From assembly GCF_016806125.1 (NCBI RefSeq), contig NZ_CP047168.1, positions 1-64,000 on the forward strand: a stretch of DNA of 64,000 nucleotides, written 5' to 3'. Each line of letters opens with the position of its first letter. The stretch's first letter is position 1. Position numbers and translations under genes: made by a program. The stretch comes from Ponticoccus alexandrii (GTDB lineage: Bacteria; Pseudomonadota; Alphaproteobacteria; Rhodobacterales; Rhodobacteraceae). Positions 1 to 8,722 of the stretch are shown piece after piece. The notes beneath the pieces are model-generated. The model made no database searches. It was not told where the DNA came from and worked only from the letters and a program-made list of their open reading frames with translations.

Positions 1-210
1 TTCTGGGTTCAATGGCCGATGTCAGTCTTCGCCGTGCACTCTGGGTTCGAATGGAAACTTGAAGCCTTCGTGACGCGACCTGTGGCACTTATTCTGATCG
101 CGCTCATAATCCTTTCGCTGTCACTACAGAGCGCATTCGTCCGACGGATCATCGTGGCTGGGTGGAGTAAACTGTTCGGTATTCTAAAGCCCAGGAAGGG
201 CAGTGCGTAA
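1..210 (+). CDS. C-terminal end of a TctA-type tricarboxylate transporter subunit (partial)
   Basis: The reading frame is open from the window edge and ends at 210, so only about 69 C-terminal residues are seen. They contain FVTRPVALILIALIILSLS, a hydrophobic segment introduced by a TRP motif, as at the last membrane helix of TctA permeases, followed by a basic tail (KPRKGSA). TctA is the large membrane subunit of the tripartite tricarboxylate transporters, which import carboxylates with a periplasmic binding protein. Its place upstream of a catabolic island would make it the substrate importer. The assignment rests on a short tail only, so it is tentative. Confidence 0.45.
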   Translation, partial: FWVQWPMSVFAVHSGFEWKLEAFVTRPVALILIALIILSLSLQSAFVRRIIVAGWSKLFGILKPRKGSA

Positions 211-376
211 ATGGAGTTGAAGACAAGAAAGGCTGATCTCCGGTTGCAGACTTCCAGCGTAAAACAAAGGCCAAAGATGTACTGACTTAGCCCGCGCTGA
301 CTTAAATCGCTACCTCTCATCTTATGAATGTCTGGCCCGGCAGAGAAGACGGTCCAACAAATTAAAGGAGCTACTC

Positions 377-2162
377 ATGCCCAAAGGCGCAGAGTTGATC
401 ACAGAGTTTCTCGTGAGAGAAAAGTCCCGTATGTCTTCGGGATATGTGGACACGGTAACGTTGGTATGTTGGATGCACTTCACGATGCGCAGGGCGATAT
501 TTCACTGATTTCGCCGCGGCATGAACAGGTCGCAGCGCACATGGCGGACGCGTACTTCCGGGTCAAACATGAAGCAGTCGCTACCTTGACCTCGTGCGGC
601 CCGGCTCCGCGAATATGGTCATGGGAACCGCTTTGGCATTAACGGATAGCTCTGCCTTCTATGCGATTACGGCGAATGTACCGACGTCTCAATTCAACCG
701 GAGCCCGTTTCAAGAAATCAACCGCCACAATCAAGCGGATTTCAACAATGTGATGCGGCCTATTGTAAAGCGGAGCTACCAACCCACCCGAGTGGAGATG
801 CTGCCTCTGGCGCTTCGGCAATCGTGGTCGACGATGCTATCCGGGCGCCCGGGTCCGGTGAACTTGGATGTTCCATTTAACGTCTTCCAAGAAACCGCTG
901 ACGTAGAATTGGAGCACGGTCACAAGATCGTATTGAATGAACGGCGTAGTGCTGCCTCGTCGGAGGATATTGCCCGTTGCGTCGACCTCCTGTTGGCGTC
1001 TCAAAAGCCGGCACTTTTCGTCGGCCACGGGGTAGTGCTTTCGGAGGCATCCAAAGAGCTCACTGAGCTTGCCCATCGATTGAAGTTGCCTGTGATTGCA
1101 TCGCCGAACGGGATGGGATCTTTGGATATGGAGGACCCCTTGTCGCTCGGCTTTATTGGCCGCAATGGGGCCTATGCCGCCAACCAAGCTGGGCGCCTCA
1201 GCGATCTTGTCATAGCAATCGGGGCACGTTTCGACGACAGGTCGTCTTCGTCCTGGCTCCCCGGCTATTCGTGGAATTTTCCGGCGACGAAACTGGTTCA
1301 TGTCGACGTGGATCATGCCGAGTTGGGTCGCAGTTATGCTCCGGACATTCCTATTCTGGCTGATGCTAGAAGTTTTCTGCGGCAGGTCTTGGCGGAACTT
1401 GATGCTCGAGGCATTGAGAGCCACGTGCACAATCAATACTGGTTGGACGATATCAAGGTCTGGAAAAAGGAGTGGGATGACTTTACGCGCCCGAACTTCG
1501 AACTTCATACGAAGCCAATCCGCCCGGAACGAATCGTCGAGGATTGCCAGAAGGTGCTATCAGACGATACGATCATGACCTTTGACGCCGGCATCCATCA
1601 CAACTGGTTCATGCAGTTCTGGAAAGCGCGTCGTCCGCAGAACATGCTGAACAGTTGGGGTTTCTCCGGAATGGGGTTCGGCCCGGCTGCGGCCCTCGGT
1701 GCGAAACTCGCGGCGCCCGATCGTCCGGTTGTTTCGGTCTGTGGAGATGGCGGATTTGCCATGGTGCCGCATGTCCTTTGCACAGCGGTTGAGTACAACA
1801 TCCCCGTTGTTTGGGTCGTCTGGAACAACTTTGCCTGGGGCGCGATCCGGGATCTACAATATGGTTTGTTCAACGGTCGTGAAATCGGCACTGGATTTTA
1901 TTCTGGTCCCAATTCCGAGCCGTATAATCCTGATTTTGCGGGTTGGGCCAAGGCTGCGGGTGTCGACGCTGTCACCGTAACCAAGTCTGAAGATTTCGCT
2001 GGTGCCTTGGAGCATGCCGTTAGAACAAACAGACCCTATCTCATCGATGTTCATGTCGACGCTGACGTGCGCCCGCCTGCAACCGGCGCGTGGCAGTTGC
2101 CGCCGATCCCGTTCAAGGAGCCCGCATTCGGCGAGCGTACCTTGCAACCAGGTGCGCGCTGA
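377..2162 (+). pseudogene. ThDP-dependent acetolactate synthase-like enzyme, two frameshifts
   Basis: The start is the ATG at 377, with an AAAGGAG ribosome site at 364-370. The protein begins MPKGAELITEFLVREK, then shifts frame near 421 to VPYVFGICGHGNVGMLDAL, and shifts again near 603 to PGSANMVMGTALAL, running on to 2162. Each shift is one missing base in a short run (AAAA and CCGG), so repair would give about 595 residues, the normal family size. The conserved ThDP-enzyme Glu lies in SPRHEQ, and the cofactor motif GDGGF...NN lies near the C-terminus (CGDGGFAMVPHV). Such enzymes decarboxylate 2-oxo acids or cleave C-C bonds; IolD and cyclohexane-1,2-dione hydrolase open rings. Either the gene is dead or the two deletions are sequencing errors. 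Confidence 0.8.
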
Positions 2163-2176
2163 GGTCGGAGACGGGA

Positions 2177-3130
2177 ATGGCTAGGATATTCATAACCGGC
2201 GGCAGTGGCTTTGTTGGCGCGGCCATTGTTGAAAGACTTGCGCAAAGAGGGGATGATGTTGCGGCTTTCGATATCGTCGAGGGTCCCCAACTCAAAACCT
2301 TGCGGGCTAGGTACTCAAATATTGCGTTCTTTCCTGGCGAGTTGACGGAATGGTCGCAACTGGCTGAAGCAATGAAGGCGTTTCGAGCCGACGCTGTGGT
2401 TCATTGTGCGGCGGTGGTGGGAATCTTGAATGGCGCGTCCAGTCGGTTGTGGACGATGCGCGTCAACGTCGAGGGCTCTTTGAATGTTTTGTCGGCCATG
2501 CGCTTGTGTGATGTGCCGCGCATGATCAACCTTTCCTCCGAAGAAGTATATGGAACCTTTTCCGCCAACAGGATTGACGAAACACACCCCTGTTTCCCGG
2601 TGAAGACCTACGGGATTTCCAAGTTCGCGACAGAGCAACTTTCGCGCGATTTTGCCGAGGAAAACGGGATTGAGGTGATTCATATCCGCACCTGCTGGGT
2701 TTATGGGCCCGGTCTTCCGCGCCCGCGCATACCCAAAACGTTTGTGGACGCAGCGGTGGAGGGGCGGAGCCTTCATCTTGAGGGCGGCGCCGAATATAGG
2801 GTGGATCAAGTCTATATCGATGACCTGACGGATGGACTTATCGCTGCCCTCGATCATCAGGCGCATCGCCATGACGTCTATCACATCTCGACAGGTGAGG
2901 CGCCCACCTTGGGTCAAATGGTCGACTGGATCCGCGAAATCGTCCCCGATGCCGATGTCTCCATTTCATCAGGGCCGTATCAGGTGGGGCCAGGTGTCGT
3001 CGCGGTGCGGAAAGGTGCACTTGACTGTGATCGGGCCTGCAGAGCGTTTGGATACAAGCCGAAATTCACCCTCAGGGACGGGCTGGCGGCCTGTGTCGCG
3101 GCTCGTCGTCAGGTGCTTGCCGATGCTTGA
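2177..3130 (+). CDS. NAD-dependent epimerase/dehydratase (extended SDR)
   Basis: This 317-residue protein starts at ATG 2177, 14 bases after the ThDP gene, with GGAG just upstream. It shows the Rossmann motif ITGGSGFVGAAIVERL (GxxGxxG), the acidic NAD-selecting region FDIVEGP, a serine-containing LSSEEVYG strand and the catalytic YGISK (YxxxK). The order matches UDP-sugar epimerases and dehydratases, which oxidise and re-reduce sugar-like hydroxyls with bound NAD. Substrate is unknown. Its place directly behind the ThDP enzyme and among three similar genes suggests a step in the same pathway. Confidence 0.85.
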   Translation: MARIFITGGSGFVGAAIVERLAQRGDDVAAFDIVEGPQLKTLRARYSNIAFFPGELTEWSQLAEAMKAFRADAVVHCAAVVGILNGASSRLWTMRVNVEGSLNVLSAMRLCDVPRMINLSSEEVYGTFSANRIDETHPCFPVKTYGISKFATEQLSRDFAEENGIEVIHIRTCWVYGPGLPRPRIPKTFVDAAVEGRSLHLEGGAEYRVDQVYIDDLTDGLIAALDHQAHRHDVYHISTGEAPTLGQMVDWIREIVPDADVSISSGPYQVGPGVVAVRKGALDCDRACRAFGYKPKFTLRDGLAACVAARRQVLADA

Positions 3131-3194
3131 TCGGAGCGCTCAAAGCGGTGAAAAGCCGCGCAGCCGAGCTTCCGCCCACTGCGCGGCCAATCCT

Positions 3195-3662
3195 TCAGGC
3201 CTTGCGACGTTCCAGCAGACGGATCATCCCATCGAGGCCGAGGATGTAGGAATCGGTTCCAAATCCCAGAACGAAGCCCTCGCACATCTCGGCGGTCAGG
3301 GACCGCAGGTAGCCTTCGATGCTGCGGTGAGTGATGTGAACTTCGATATAGGGAAGGGTCGGACGAACGGCGGCGAGACAATCCTTAAGCGCGTGGCCGG
3401 CATATTGAAACCCCGCCGGATTCATCAACAAACCGTCCATGCCATCTTCGGCGGCCTGATATATGCGGTTTATCGCTTCACCTTCAATGTTGGTGTAGTA
3501 GATTTCAAGATCCACACCGCATTCCGCCGCGCGGTTCATCATCGCGGCATCGAGCTCCTGCGCGGTGGTGCTGCCATATCGTTCCGGCTCTCGGCGTCCG
3601 AGCCAATTCATATTCGCGCCTTGTAGCATCAAAATGCGCCATGGTTGACTTGCTTTCGTCAT
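3195..3662 (-). CDS. Divergent type II 3-dehydroquinase-like (AroQ family) protein
   Basis: The gene reads leftwards from ATG 3660-3662, preceded by AAAGGAG, and gives 155 residues, the usual AroQ length. The N-terminal ILMLQGANMNWLGRREPERYG matches the family pattern (GPNLNLLGxREPxxYG) with its catalytic Arg and Tyr. The NPAG and VHITH segments correspond to NPGA and VHLSN but differ, including the Asn that usually follows VHLS. Family members dehydrate 3-dehydroquinate as dodecamers. The altered substrate-facing residues and the catabolic setting suggest a related cyclic substrate. It is the only - strand gene in the island and shares a 123 bp intergenic region with the cupin gene. Confidence 0.75.
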   Translation of the reverse strand: MTKASQPWRILMLQGANMNWLGRREPERYGSTTAQELDAAMMNRAAECGVDLEIYYTNIEGEAINRIYQAAEDGMDGLLMNPAGFQYAGHALKDCLAAVRPTLPYIEVHITHRSIEGYLRSLTAEMCEGFVLGFGTDSYILGLDGMIRLLERRKA

Positions 3663-3721
3663 TTGGTGTCTCCTTTCGAAAGAGCGACTCGGCTTTTGGT
3701 CTTCGTAATCTCTAATATGGT

Positions 3722-3742
3722 GTCCGTTGAGGATATGCGGAC
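3722..3742. promoter_or_regulatory. Possible operator in the divergent promoter region
   Basis: Between the oppositely directed aroQ-like and cupin genes (3663-3785), GTCCG at 3722-3726 is mirrored by CGGAC at 3738-3742, with an 11-base spacer. The region is AT-richer than its surroundings and must hold two promoters. The encoded IclR regulator could bind here, but five-base arms are weak evidence. Confidence 0.3.
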
Positions 3743-3785
3743 TTGTCCTGGAAATGAAAGGTAAAATTGTGGAGAAGGAAGAAAG

Positions 3786-4151
3786 ATGAGTGAGCGTAAA
3801 TCGGTTATCCGAAATATAGTCGAAGTTCCGTGGAAAGAGTTTCCAAATCACTTTGGCGGCGCTTTGTCCAAACCTTTGGTCGATTCCGAGGGGCTTGGCG
3901 CAAAACATATCGACCACAGGATTTCCTGCTATGAGCCGATGGCCTATGTGGCATTGCACAAACACAAGGTGCAGGAACAGATTTACCACGTGCTGTCTGG
4001 CGAGGGTCTGTTTGAGCATGACGGCGAAAAGACCGTCGTGCGCGCCCATGACGTGATCTTCATTCCGCCGGGTGTGGAACACGCGTTTTACAACACCGGA
4101 CTGGATCGCCTGGTCTTTCTGGTCATCACGTCGCCACCGTCTGACGACTGA
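3786..4151 (+). CDS. Small cupin-domain protein
   Basis: This 121-residue single cupin starts at ATG 3786 after GGAGAAGGAAG. Metal-binding motif 1 is visible as ALHKHKVQEQIYHVLSGEG (HxH, Glu) and motif 2 as PPGVEHAFYN (His). Small cupins of this kind are often isomerases, epimerases, lyases or dioxygenases in sugar and aromatic catabolism; the reaction here is unknown. It opens the + strand run that continues to 14682 and faces the aroQ-like gene, so the two may be co-regulated. Confidence 0.85.
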   Translation: MSERKSVIRNIVEVPWKEFPNHFGGALSKPLVDSEGLGAKHIDHRISCYEPMAYVALHKHKVQEQIYHVLSGEGLFEHDGEKTVVRAHDVIFIPPGVEHAFYNTGLDRLVFLVITSPPSDD

Positions 4152-4157
4152 GGGGTG

Positions 4158-4179
4158 GCCCCGGTTCAAAGGCCGGGGC
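4158..4179 (+). terminator. GC-rich stem-loop after the cupin gene
   Basis: GCCCCGG (4158-4164) pairs with CCGGGGC (4173-4179) around an eight-base loop, starting seven bases after the cupin stop. No T-run follows, so it may attenuate or protect the message rather than end transcription fully. Confidence 0.4.
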
Positions 4180-4205
4180 AACGCAGGGTCTTTGTGGAGG
4201 AAGAA

Positions 4206-5174
4206 ATGGCTCTACTTATCACCGGAGCGACCGGGCATGTCGGTCTGACGCTGGTGCGTCTTGCGCTGGCAGAAGGCTTTGACGTTGTTGCGCAGCACCG
4301 TGCGCCGGTCGCAGAGGCGTTGAAGGAAGAGCTTGGCCCGCGCGTGCAGTGGGCGCGCTGCGACCTGTCCGACGCCTTCTCAACCGCGGCGGGGCTTGCC
4401 GCCTTCCAGATTGACGTCTGCGTACACACGGCGGCCGTTCCCAATGACCGGATCGCTGCGGGGATCCCTTGGGAAACCGTCCAGACAAACGCCGTGGCGA
4501 CCTCGGCTCTGCTCGAGCTGGCCCGTCAGCAGGGGTGGCGTTTTGTCTATGTCAGCACGGGCTCGGTCTTCCAGAACGACATGGATCTGAGTGTCCCGGT
4601 GCTTGAGGACACAGCCCTGTCGCCGCGCACGCTTTATGGGTCGACAAAAGCCGCCGGAGAGTTGTTCACCGGCATGTATCGAAATCAATTCGGGCTTTCA
4701 GCCGCGACGGTGCGGATCGGCTTTGTCTACGGGCCGCCGCTGGTGCCGGCACAGTGGGATTTGCCGCGCGGTCCGCTGGTCGCCTTCCTGCGCGAGGCGA
4801 TGCTGGGAATTCCGGTCCGCGAGACATCCGGCGGCGATTTCGTCGCCAGCTTTACCCATGTCGACGATGTGGCGGCGGGTCTGCTGGCCATGATCCGGGC
4901 GCCAGAGCTGCGCCACGCGGTCTACCACCTGTCGCATGGGCGCAACTGGTCGACGTTCGAAGTTGCAGATGCTGTGCGCGCCGCCGTTCCGGGAGCCGTT
5001 GTCGAGGTCGGGCCAGGGACAGAGCCATGGACCACATGGAACCGTATGCGGGGGCCGCTCGCGGGGACGCGCATGCTGGACGATGCGGGCTTCGCCCCGC
5101 GGTTGCCGCTGGAAGACGGCGTCGCGGCCTTTGCGGACTGGATGAGAGCGAATCCGGGACACCTGAAACGGTAG
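4206..5174 (+). CDS. NAD-dependent epimerase/dehydratase (extended SDR)
   Basis: The 322-residue protein starts at ATG 4206, with GGAGG at 4196-4200. Visible are ITGATGHVGLTLVRLA (GxxGxxG at the N-terminus), the serine strand YVSTGSVFQ, and the catalytic YGSTK followed by AAGELF. The middle VRIGFVYGPPL segment is typical of the substrate loop of sugar-nucleotide epimerases. It is the second of four extended SDRs in the island and is only moderately like the others, so it probably acts on a different intermediate. A stem-loop separates it from the cupin gene. Confidence 0.85.
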   Translation: MALLITGATGHVGLTLVRLALAEGFDVVAQHRAPVAEALKEELGPRVQWARCDLSDAFSTAAGLAAFQIDVCVHTAAVPNDRIAAGIPWETVQTNAVATSALLELARQQGWRFVYVSTGSVFQNDMDLSVPVLEDTALSPRTLYGSTKAAGELFTGMYRNQFGLSAATVRIGFVYGPPLVPAQWDLPRGPLVAFLREAMLGIPVRETSGGDFVASFTHVDDVAAGLLAMIRAPELRHAVYHLSHGRNWSTFEVADAVRAAVPGAVVEVGPGTEPWTTWNRMRGPLAGTRMLDDAGFAPRLPLEDGVAAFADWMRANPGHLKR

Positions 5175-5221
5175 TCGCCGGGCAATAACAATCGGCCGGC
5201 GTGCCGGTCAGGGAGGAAACG

Positions 5222-6133
5222 ATGGACTTCAAGAATGTTTTGGTGACCGGGGCAGGGGGCCTGTTGGGCCAGCATGTGGTGCGGGAACTGGACGGGCGCT
5301 GCTCGGTCGAGGGGTTCGACCTCAAGGCGGGGTCAGCCGACATCAAATGGCACGTCGGAAATCTGACGGACGCCGCGTCGGTGGCCAAGGCGGTCGAAGG
5401 GAAGGATGCGATTGTCCAGATTGCCGCGATCCCGAACATCTGGTCGGGCACTGGCGAGGTGACCATGCAGGTCAACGTCGTCGGCCTTTATAACCTCCTT
5501 TCAGCCGCGGAAGAGGCGGGCGTCCGTCGTGTGGTGATCTGCTCCAGCGACTCGGTGGTTGGCTTTACGGTGAACGAAGGCGCGATGCGCCCGCCGCAAT
5601 ACCTGCCGGTGGATCTGGACCATCCGCTGAACGCTACGGACCCCTATGCGCTCAGCAAGATCCTCGGCGAAGAGATGGGCCGCAGTTTTGCCAGCAGAGG
5701 AAAGCTGGAAATCCTCGTAATGCGACCGGTTTTCGTGGCCTATCCCGAGATGTACGGCGAAATTCGCACGCGGTCGCAGTCACCCTCGACGTACAAGGGG
5801 CAGATGGCGGGCGGGCCGTCCTCTGCCGGGGGCGGCCCGTGCTGGCATCACATCGACCCTCGCGATGCGGCCCGCGCCTTCCGGATGGGACTGGAGATGA
5901 CCTATCGCGGCTTCGATAAGTTCTTTCTGTCGGCCAATGTCACTCTGGCACCGGAACCGACGCTGGAACGCCTTCGCAAAGCCGTCGGCCATCTGCCTGA
6001 GATCCGTGATCCCGCGGTTTACGAGAACAATCCCTACGCGCCGCTGTACGATCTGAGCCATACCCGGGACGTGCTGGGCTTCGAGGCGGAATACGACGCA
6101 CGATCTGTGTCGCTCTTGCAGGATGCAGGGTGA
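5222..6133 (+). CDS. Uronate dehydrogenase-like NAD-dependent oxidoreductase
   Basis: Starts at ATG 5222 after AGGGAGGAAAC and encodes 303 residues. It shows VTGAGGLLGQHVVREL (GxxGxxG), the acidic FDLKAG loop, HxAAIPN-like QIAAIPN, the serine strand ICSSDSVVG and the catalytic YALSK. The spacing and the PPQYLPVD/HPLNATDPYALSK stretch resemble uronate dehydrogenase-type enzymes, which oxidise C1 of a sugar acid to a lactone with NAD. It closely resembles the protein at 9808-10665, so the island holds a paralogous pair. Its stop overlaps the next start by one base (TGATG). Confidence 0.8.
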   Translation: MDFKNVLVTGAGGLLGQHVVRELDGRCSVEGFDLKAGSADIKWHVGNLTDAASVAKAVEGKDAIVQIAAIPNIWSGTGEVTMQVNVVGLYNLLSAAEEAGVRRVVICSSDSVVGFTVNEGAMRPPQYLPVDLDHPLNATDPYALSKILGEEMGRSFASRGKLEILVMRPVFVAYPEMYGEIRTRSQSPSTYKGQMAGGPSSAGGGPCWHHIDPRDAARAFRMGLEMTYRGFDKFFLSANVTLAPEPTLERLRKAVGHLPEIRDPAVYENNPYAPLYDLSHTRDVLGFEAEYDARSVSLLQDAG

Positions 6134-6939
6134 TGGCAACGACAGTGCGCTCGACCCGATACCTTCCCGTCGATCTGACGGGCCAACGGGTGTTGGTTAC
6201 CGGTGCCGCCACAGGCATCGGGCGCGTGATCGCCGAGGGCTTCGCGGCAGCCGGGGCACGCGTGCATGTCTGCGACGTCTCGGAAGAGGCACTTTCCGCG
6301 CTGGCGCGGGATCAGCCCGAAATCGGGGTCTCAAGGGCGGATGTCGCTGATCCCGAGGTGGTTGCCGCGATGTTCGACGAACTGCAGGCAACGTTCGGCG
6401 GGCTGGATATCCTCGTCAACAATGCCGGGATCGCCGGACCGACAGGACCGGTTCAGGACGTCGGCGCCGAAGCTCTGCGGCGCACGATGGCAGTGGATGT
6501 CGAAGCCCTGTTTCACTGCTGCGCCAAAGCCGTGCCGATGATGCAAGGCAATGGCGGCGGCCATATCGTCAACCTCGCCTCGGTCGCCGGACGGCTGTCC
6601 TATTCCAACCGCACGCCCTATGCGGCGGCGAAATGGGGGGTTGTCGGCTTCACCAAGAGCCTTGCGCTGGAAGTGGGTCGCGAGGGTATCCGGGTCAATG
6701 CGATCTTGCCGGGCCATGTGAACACGACCCGGTTCCGCGGGGTCGTCGAACGACGGGCGGCCACTCTTGGCGTGACACCGGAGGAGATGGAGCGCGAGGT
6801 GCTGGCGCCGGTCGCGCTTGGGACAACGGTGGAATGCGAGGACATCGCCAATATGGCGCTGTTCCTGTGCTCCCCCTTCGGCAGCGCCGTGACGGGGCAG
6901 GCGCTCAGCGTCTGCGGCGGCGTCGAGATGATGCGATGA
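6133..6939 (+). CDS. Classical SDR family oxidoreductase
   Basis: This 268-residue protein starts at ATG 6133, sharing its A with the preceding stop; an in-frame GTG at 6130 is the alternative. It has the classical SDR set: VTGAATGIGRVIAEGF (TGxxxGxG), NNAGIAG, the catalytic Ser in NLASVAG, and YAAAKWG (YxxxK). VCDVS after the second strand suggests NAD rather than NADP. It ends in the usual TGQALSVCGG tail. Overlap with the upstream gene means translational coupling, so it likely acts right after the uronate dehydrogenase-like enzyme. Confidence 0.88.
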   Translation: MATTVRSTRYLPVDLTGQRVLVTGAATGIGRVIAEGFAAAGARVHVCDVSEEALSALARDQPEIGVSRADVADPEVVAAMFDELQATFGGLDILVNNAGIAGPTGPVQDVGAEALRRTMAVDVEALFHCCAKAVPMMQGNGGGHIVNLASVAGRLSYSNRTPYAAAKWGVVGFTKSLALEVGREGIRVNAILPGHVNTTRFRGVVERRAATLGVTPEEMEREVLAPVALGTTVECEDIANMALFLCSPFGSAVTGQALSVCGGVEMMR

Positions 6940-7083
6940 AGATGGCAGGTCATAAGCGCCGTGAGGGCTTCGACAGGGCCGGAACGAATATTGGAAAGGT
7001 TTCGTGGGAATCTGTAGGTTGGTGGTCCGGCACGGCTTCTCTGACCCCGCGTGTGCTGCCGAGAAATGGAGTGGAGTGAGGCA

Positions 7084-7917
7084 ATGCCAGAAACATCGGT
7101 TGTTCCGGAAGATGTCGCAGACGGATCGCAGAACGCGGAGTCCAGCCGCGAACGCGGCGGCGGGATTCAGTCGATCGAACGCGCCTTTTCCATCCTGACC
7201 CAGATCAGTCAGCAAGACGACGGGATCAATCTTGCCGATTTGTCCAAAGCGGTCGGTCTGCACACCAGCACGACCTTTCATCTGGTCCGGACCATGGTCG
7301 AACTGGGTGTCGTGCGGCAGGCCAAGGACACGAAGCGCTATCACCTCGGACGCATGATCTTCAGTCTCGCGGCCAGTTCCTCGCGCGAGGTCGATCTGAT
7401 CGCGACCGCCACGCCCTATCTGGAGTCGCTGGCGCAGGGCAGCGGTGAAGGCAGCCACTTCGCGATGTTGTCTGGCGACGATGTCGTGATCGTGGCCCGC
7501 GGTGCAGGAACCGGAGCGTTTCAGATGGTAGAGCGGGCGGGCGGCGTGCGTCCCGCGCATTGCACCGGAATTGGCAAGGTGTTGCTCGCCGGGATGGACG
7601 ACGCCCGGTTCGAGGCATGGCTGGGCGGCACCACTCTGAAGGCTTTGACCGCAAAAAGCATCACCGATCCCGAGAAACTGCGCCTTGAGATCGAACAGGT
7701 GCGCAAGACGGGCGTCGGGTACGACGACGCCGAATACGATGACGAAGTGCGATGCGTCGCCTGTCCGGTTCGGGACTTCTCCGGACAGGTCGTGGGGGCG
7801 GTCGGGGTTTCCGGACCGATCTGGCGGATGACCCTTCAGCGCATGGAAAGCATCACGCACTCGGTTCGCCAGACCGCGGTGCACCTGTCCAAAGACCTCG
7901 GCTACAGCCGCGACTGA
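7084..7917 (+). CDS. IclR-family transcriptional regulator
   Basis: The protein is 277 residues from ATG 7084, with GGAGTGAG just upstream. An N-terminal winged helix-turn-helix begins at IQSIERAFSILTQISQ and includes DLSKAVGLHTSTTFHLVRTM. The C-terminal effector domain includes HCTGIGKVLLAG and GVGYDDAEYDDEVRCVACPVRDFSGQVVGAVGVSGP, hallmark IclR segments. IclR proteins bind small carboxylates or aromatics and control neighbouring catabolic genes. It sits inside the island it presumably controls, after a 144-base gap that likely carries its own promoter. Confidence 0.92.
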   Translation: MPETSVVPEDVADGSQNAESSRERGGGIQSIERAFSILTQISQQDDGINLADLSKAVGLHTSTTFHLVRTMVELGVVRQAKDTKRYHLGRMIFSLAASSSREVDLIATATPYLESLAQGSGEGSHFAMLSGDDVVIVARGAGTGAFQMVERAGGVRPAHCTGIGKVLLAGMDDARFEAWLGGTTLKALTAKSITDPEKLRLEIEQVRKTGVGYDDAEYDDEVRCVACPVRDFSGQVVGAVGVSGPIWRMTLQRMESITHSVRQTAVHLSKDLGYSRD

Positions 7918-8011
7918 TCCACCCGGCTGGTGCCTATCGGTGGCCGGTCGACGACACCCTTTTTAGACTTTTCACATTGTCGCATCGCTTGCGAAGACAT
8001 GGGAGGCACAG

Positions 8012-8686
8012 ATGCAGACCGACCGAGGCATCCTCGCCATCTGGCACGACATCGAGCCCGACCAGACCGACGCGGTTCTGGATTGGTACAACAAGGAACA
8101 TCACTTCGAGCGCCTCGCGGTGCCGGGGTTCCGTATGGTGCGCCGCTACACCGCCGTGGAGGGCGCGCCCGAGCTTTTCATCCATTACGAAACGGACGGT
8201 GCCTCTGTCCTTTCCTCGCCGGCCTATCTCGAACGCCTGAACGCGCCGACACCTTGGACGCTGCAATCGCAGCCTCACTTTCGCAAAAACTCCAGAACCG
8301 TCTGTCATCGCAGCTTGGCGTGGGGCAGCGCCGAGGGCGGTTTCGTCGGCGTGCTTCGCATCCTCGCCGGAGACACCCCGCAGCCGGAATCCTTGGATGA
8401 ACAGGCGGTTCAAGGGGCACTGGCGGACGCACCGGGCGTGGTCGGTGGCGAGATCTGGCGGTCGGATCGCGAAAGGTCATCCATCGAAACCCGCGAAAAG
8501 CAGATCCGCAAGGGGCAGGACACCTATGTCGATGCCGTGGTCGTGGTCCATGCCACCGATGCGCGCGCGGCAGGCAATGCGGTGGAACGCCTGCGGGGTG
8601 CTCTACCCAGCGACCTGACAGCGCGCGCCCTGACCGGCATCTGGCAACTGTCGTTCCGGGCCGAAGCGTCGGGCGGCGCCCGGTGA
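8012..8686 (+). CDS. Dimeric alpha/beta-barrel (EthD/DUF4286-like) protein
   Basis: Starts at ATG 8012 after GGGAGG and encodes 224 residues. The N-terminal half (ILAIWHDIEPDQTDAVLDWYNKEHHFERLAVPGF) resembles the ferredoxin-like barrel of EthD-type proteins, where a pattern of D/E-WYNxEH and PGF recurs. The C-terminal half could be a second copy. Proteins of this group are isomerase-, lyase- or monooxygenase-like and often of unknown function in catabolic clusters. Substrate and reaction cannot be read from the sequence. Confidence 0.65.
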   Translation: MQTDRGILAIWHDIEPDQTDAVLDWYNKEHHFERLAVPGFRMVRRYTAVEGAPELFIHYETDGASVLSSPAYLERLNAPTPWTLQSQPHFRKNSRTVCHRSLAWGSAEGGFVGVLRILAGDTPQPESLDEQAVQGALADAPGVVGGEIWRSDRERSSIETREKQIRKGQDTYVDAVVVVHATDARAAGNAVERLRGALPSDLTARALTGIWQLSFRAEASGGAR

Positions 8687-8722
8687 TGTGCCGCGAAGAC
8701 TTCTGAAGACGAGGAGAGACCA

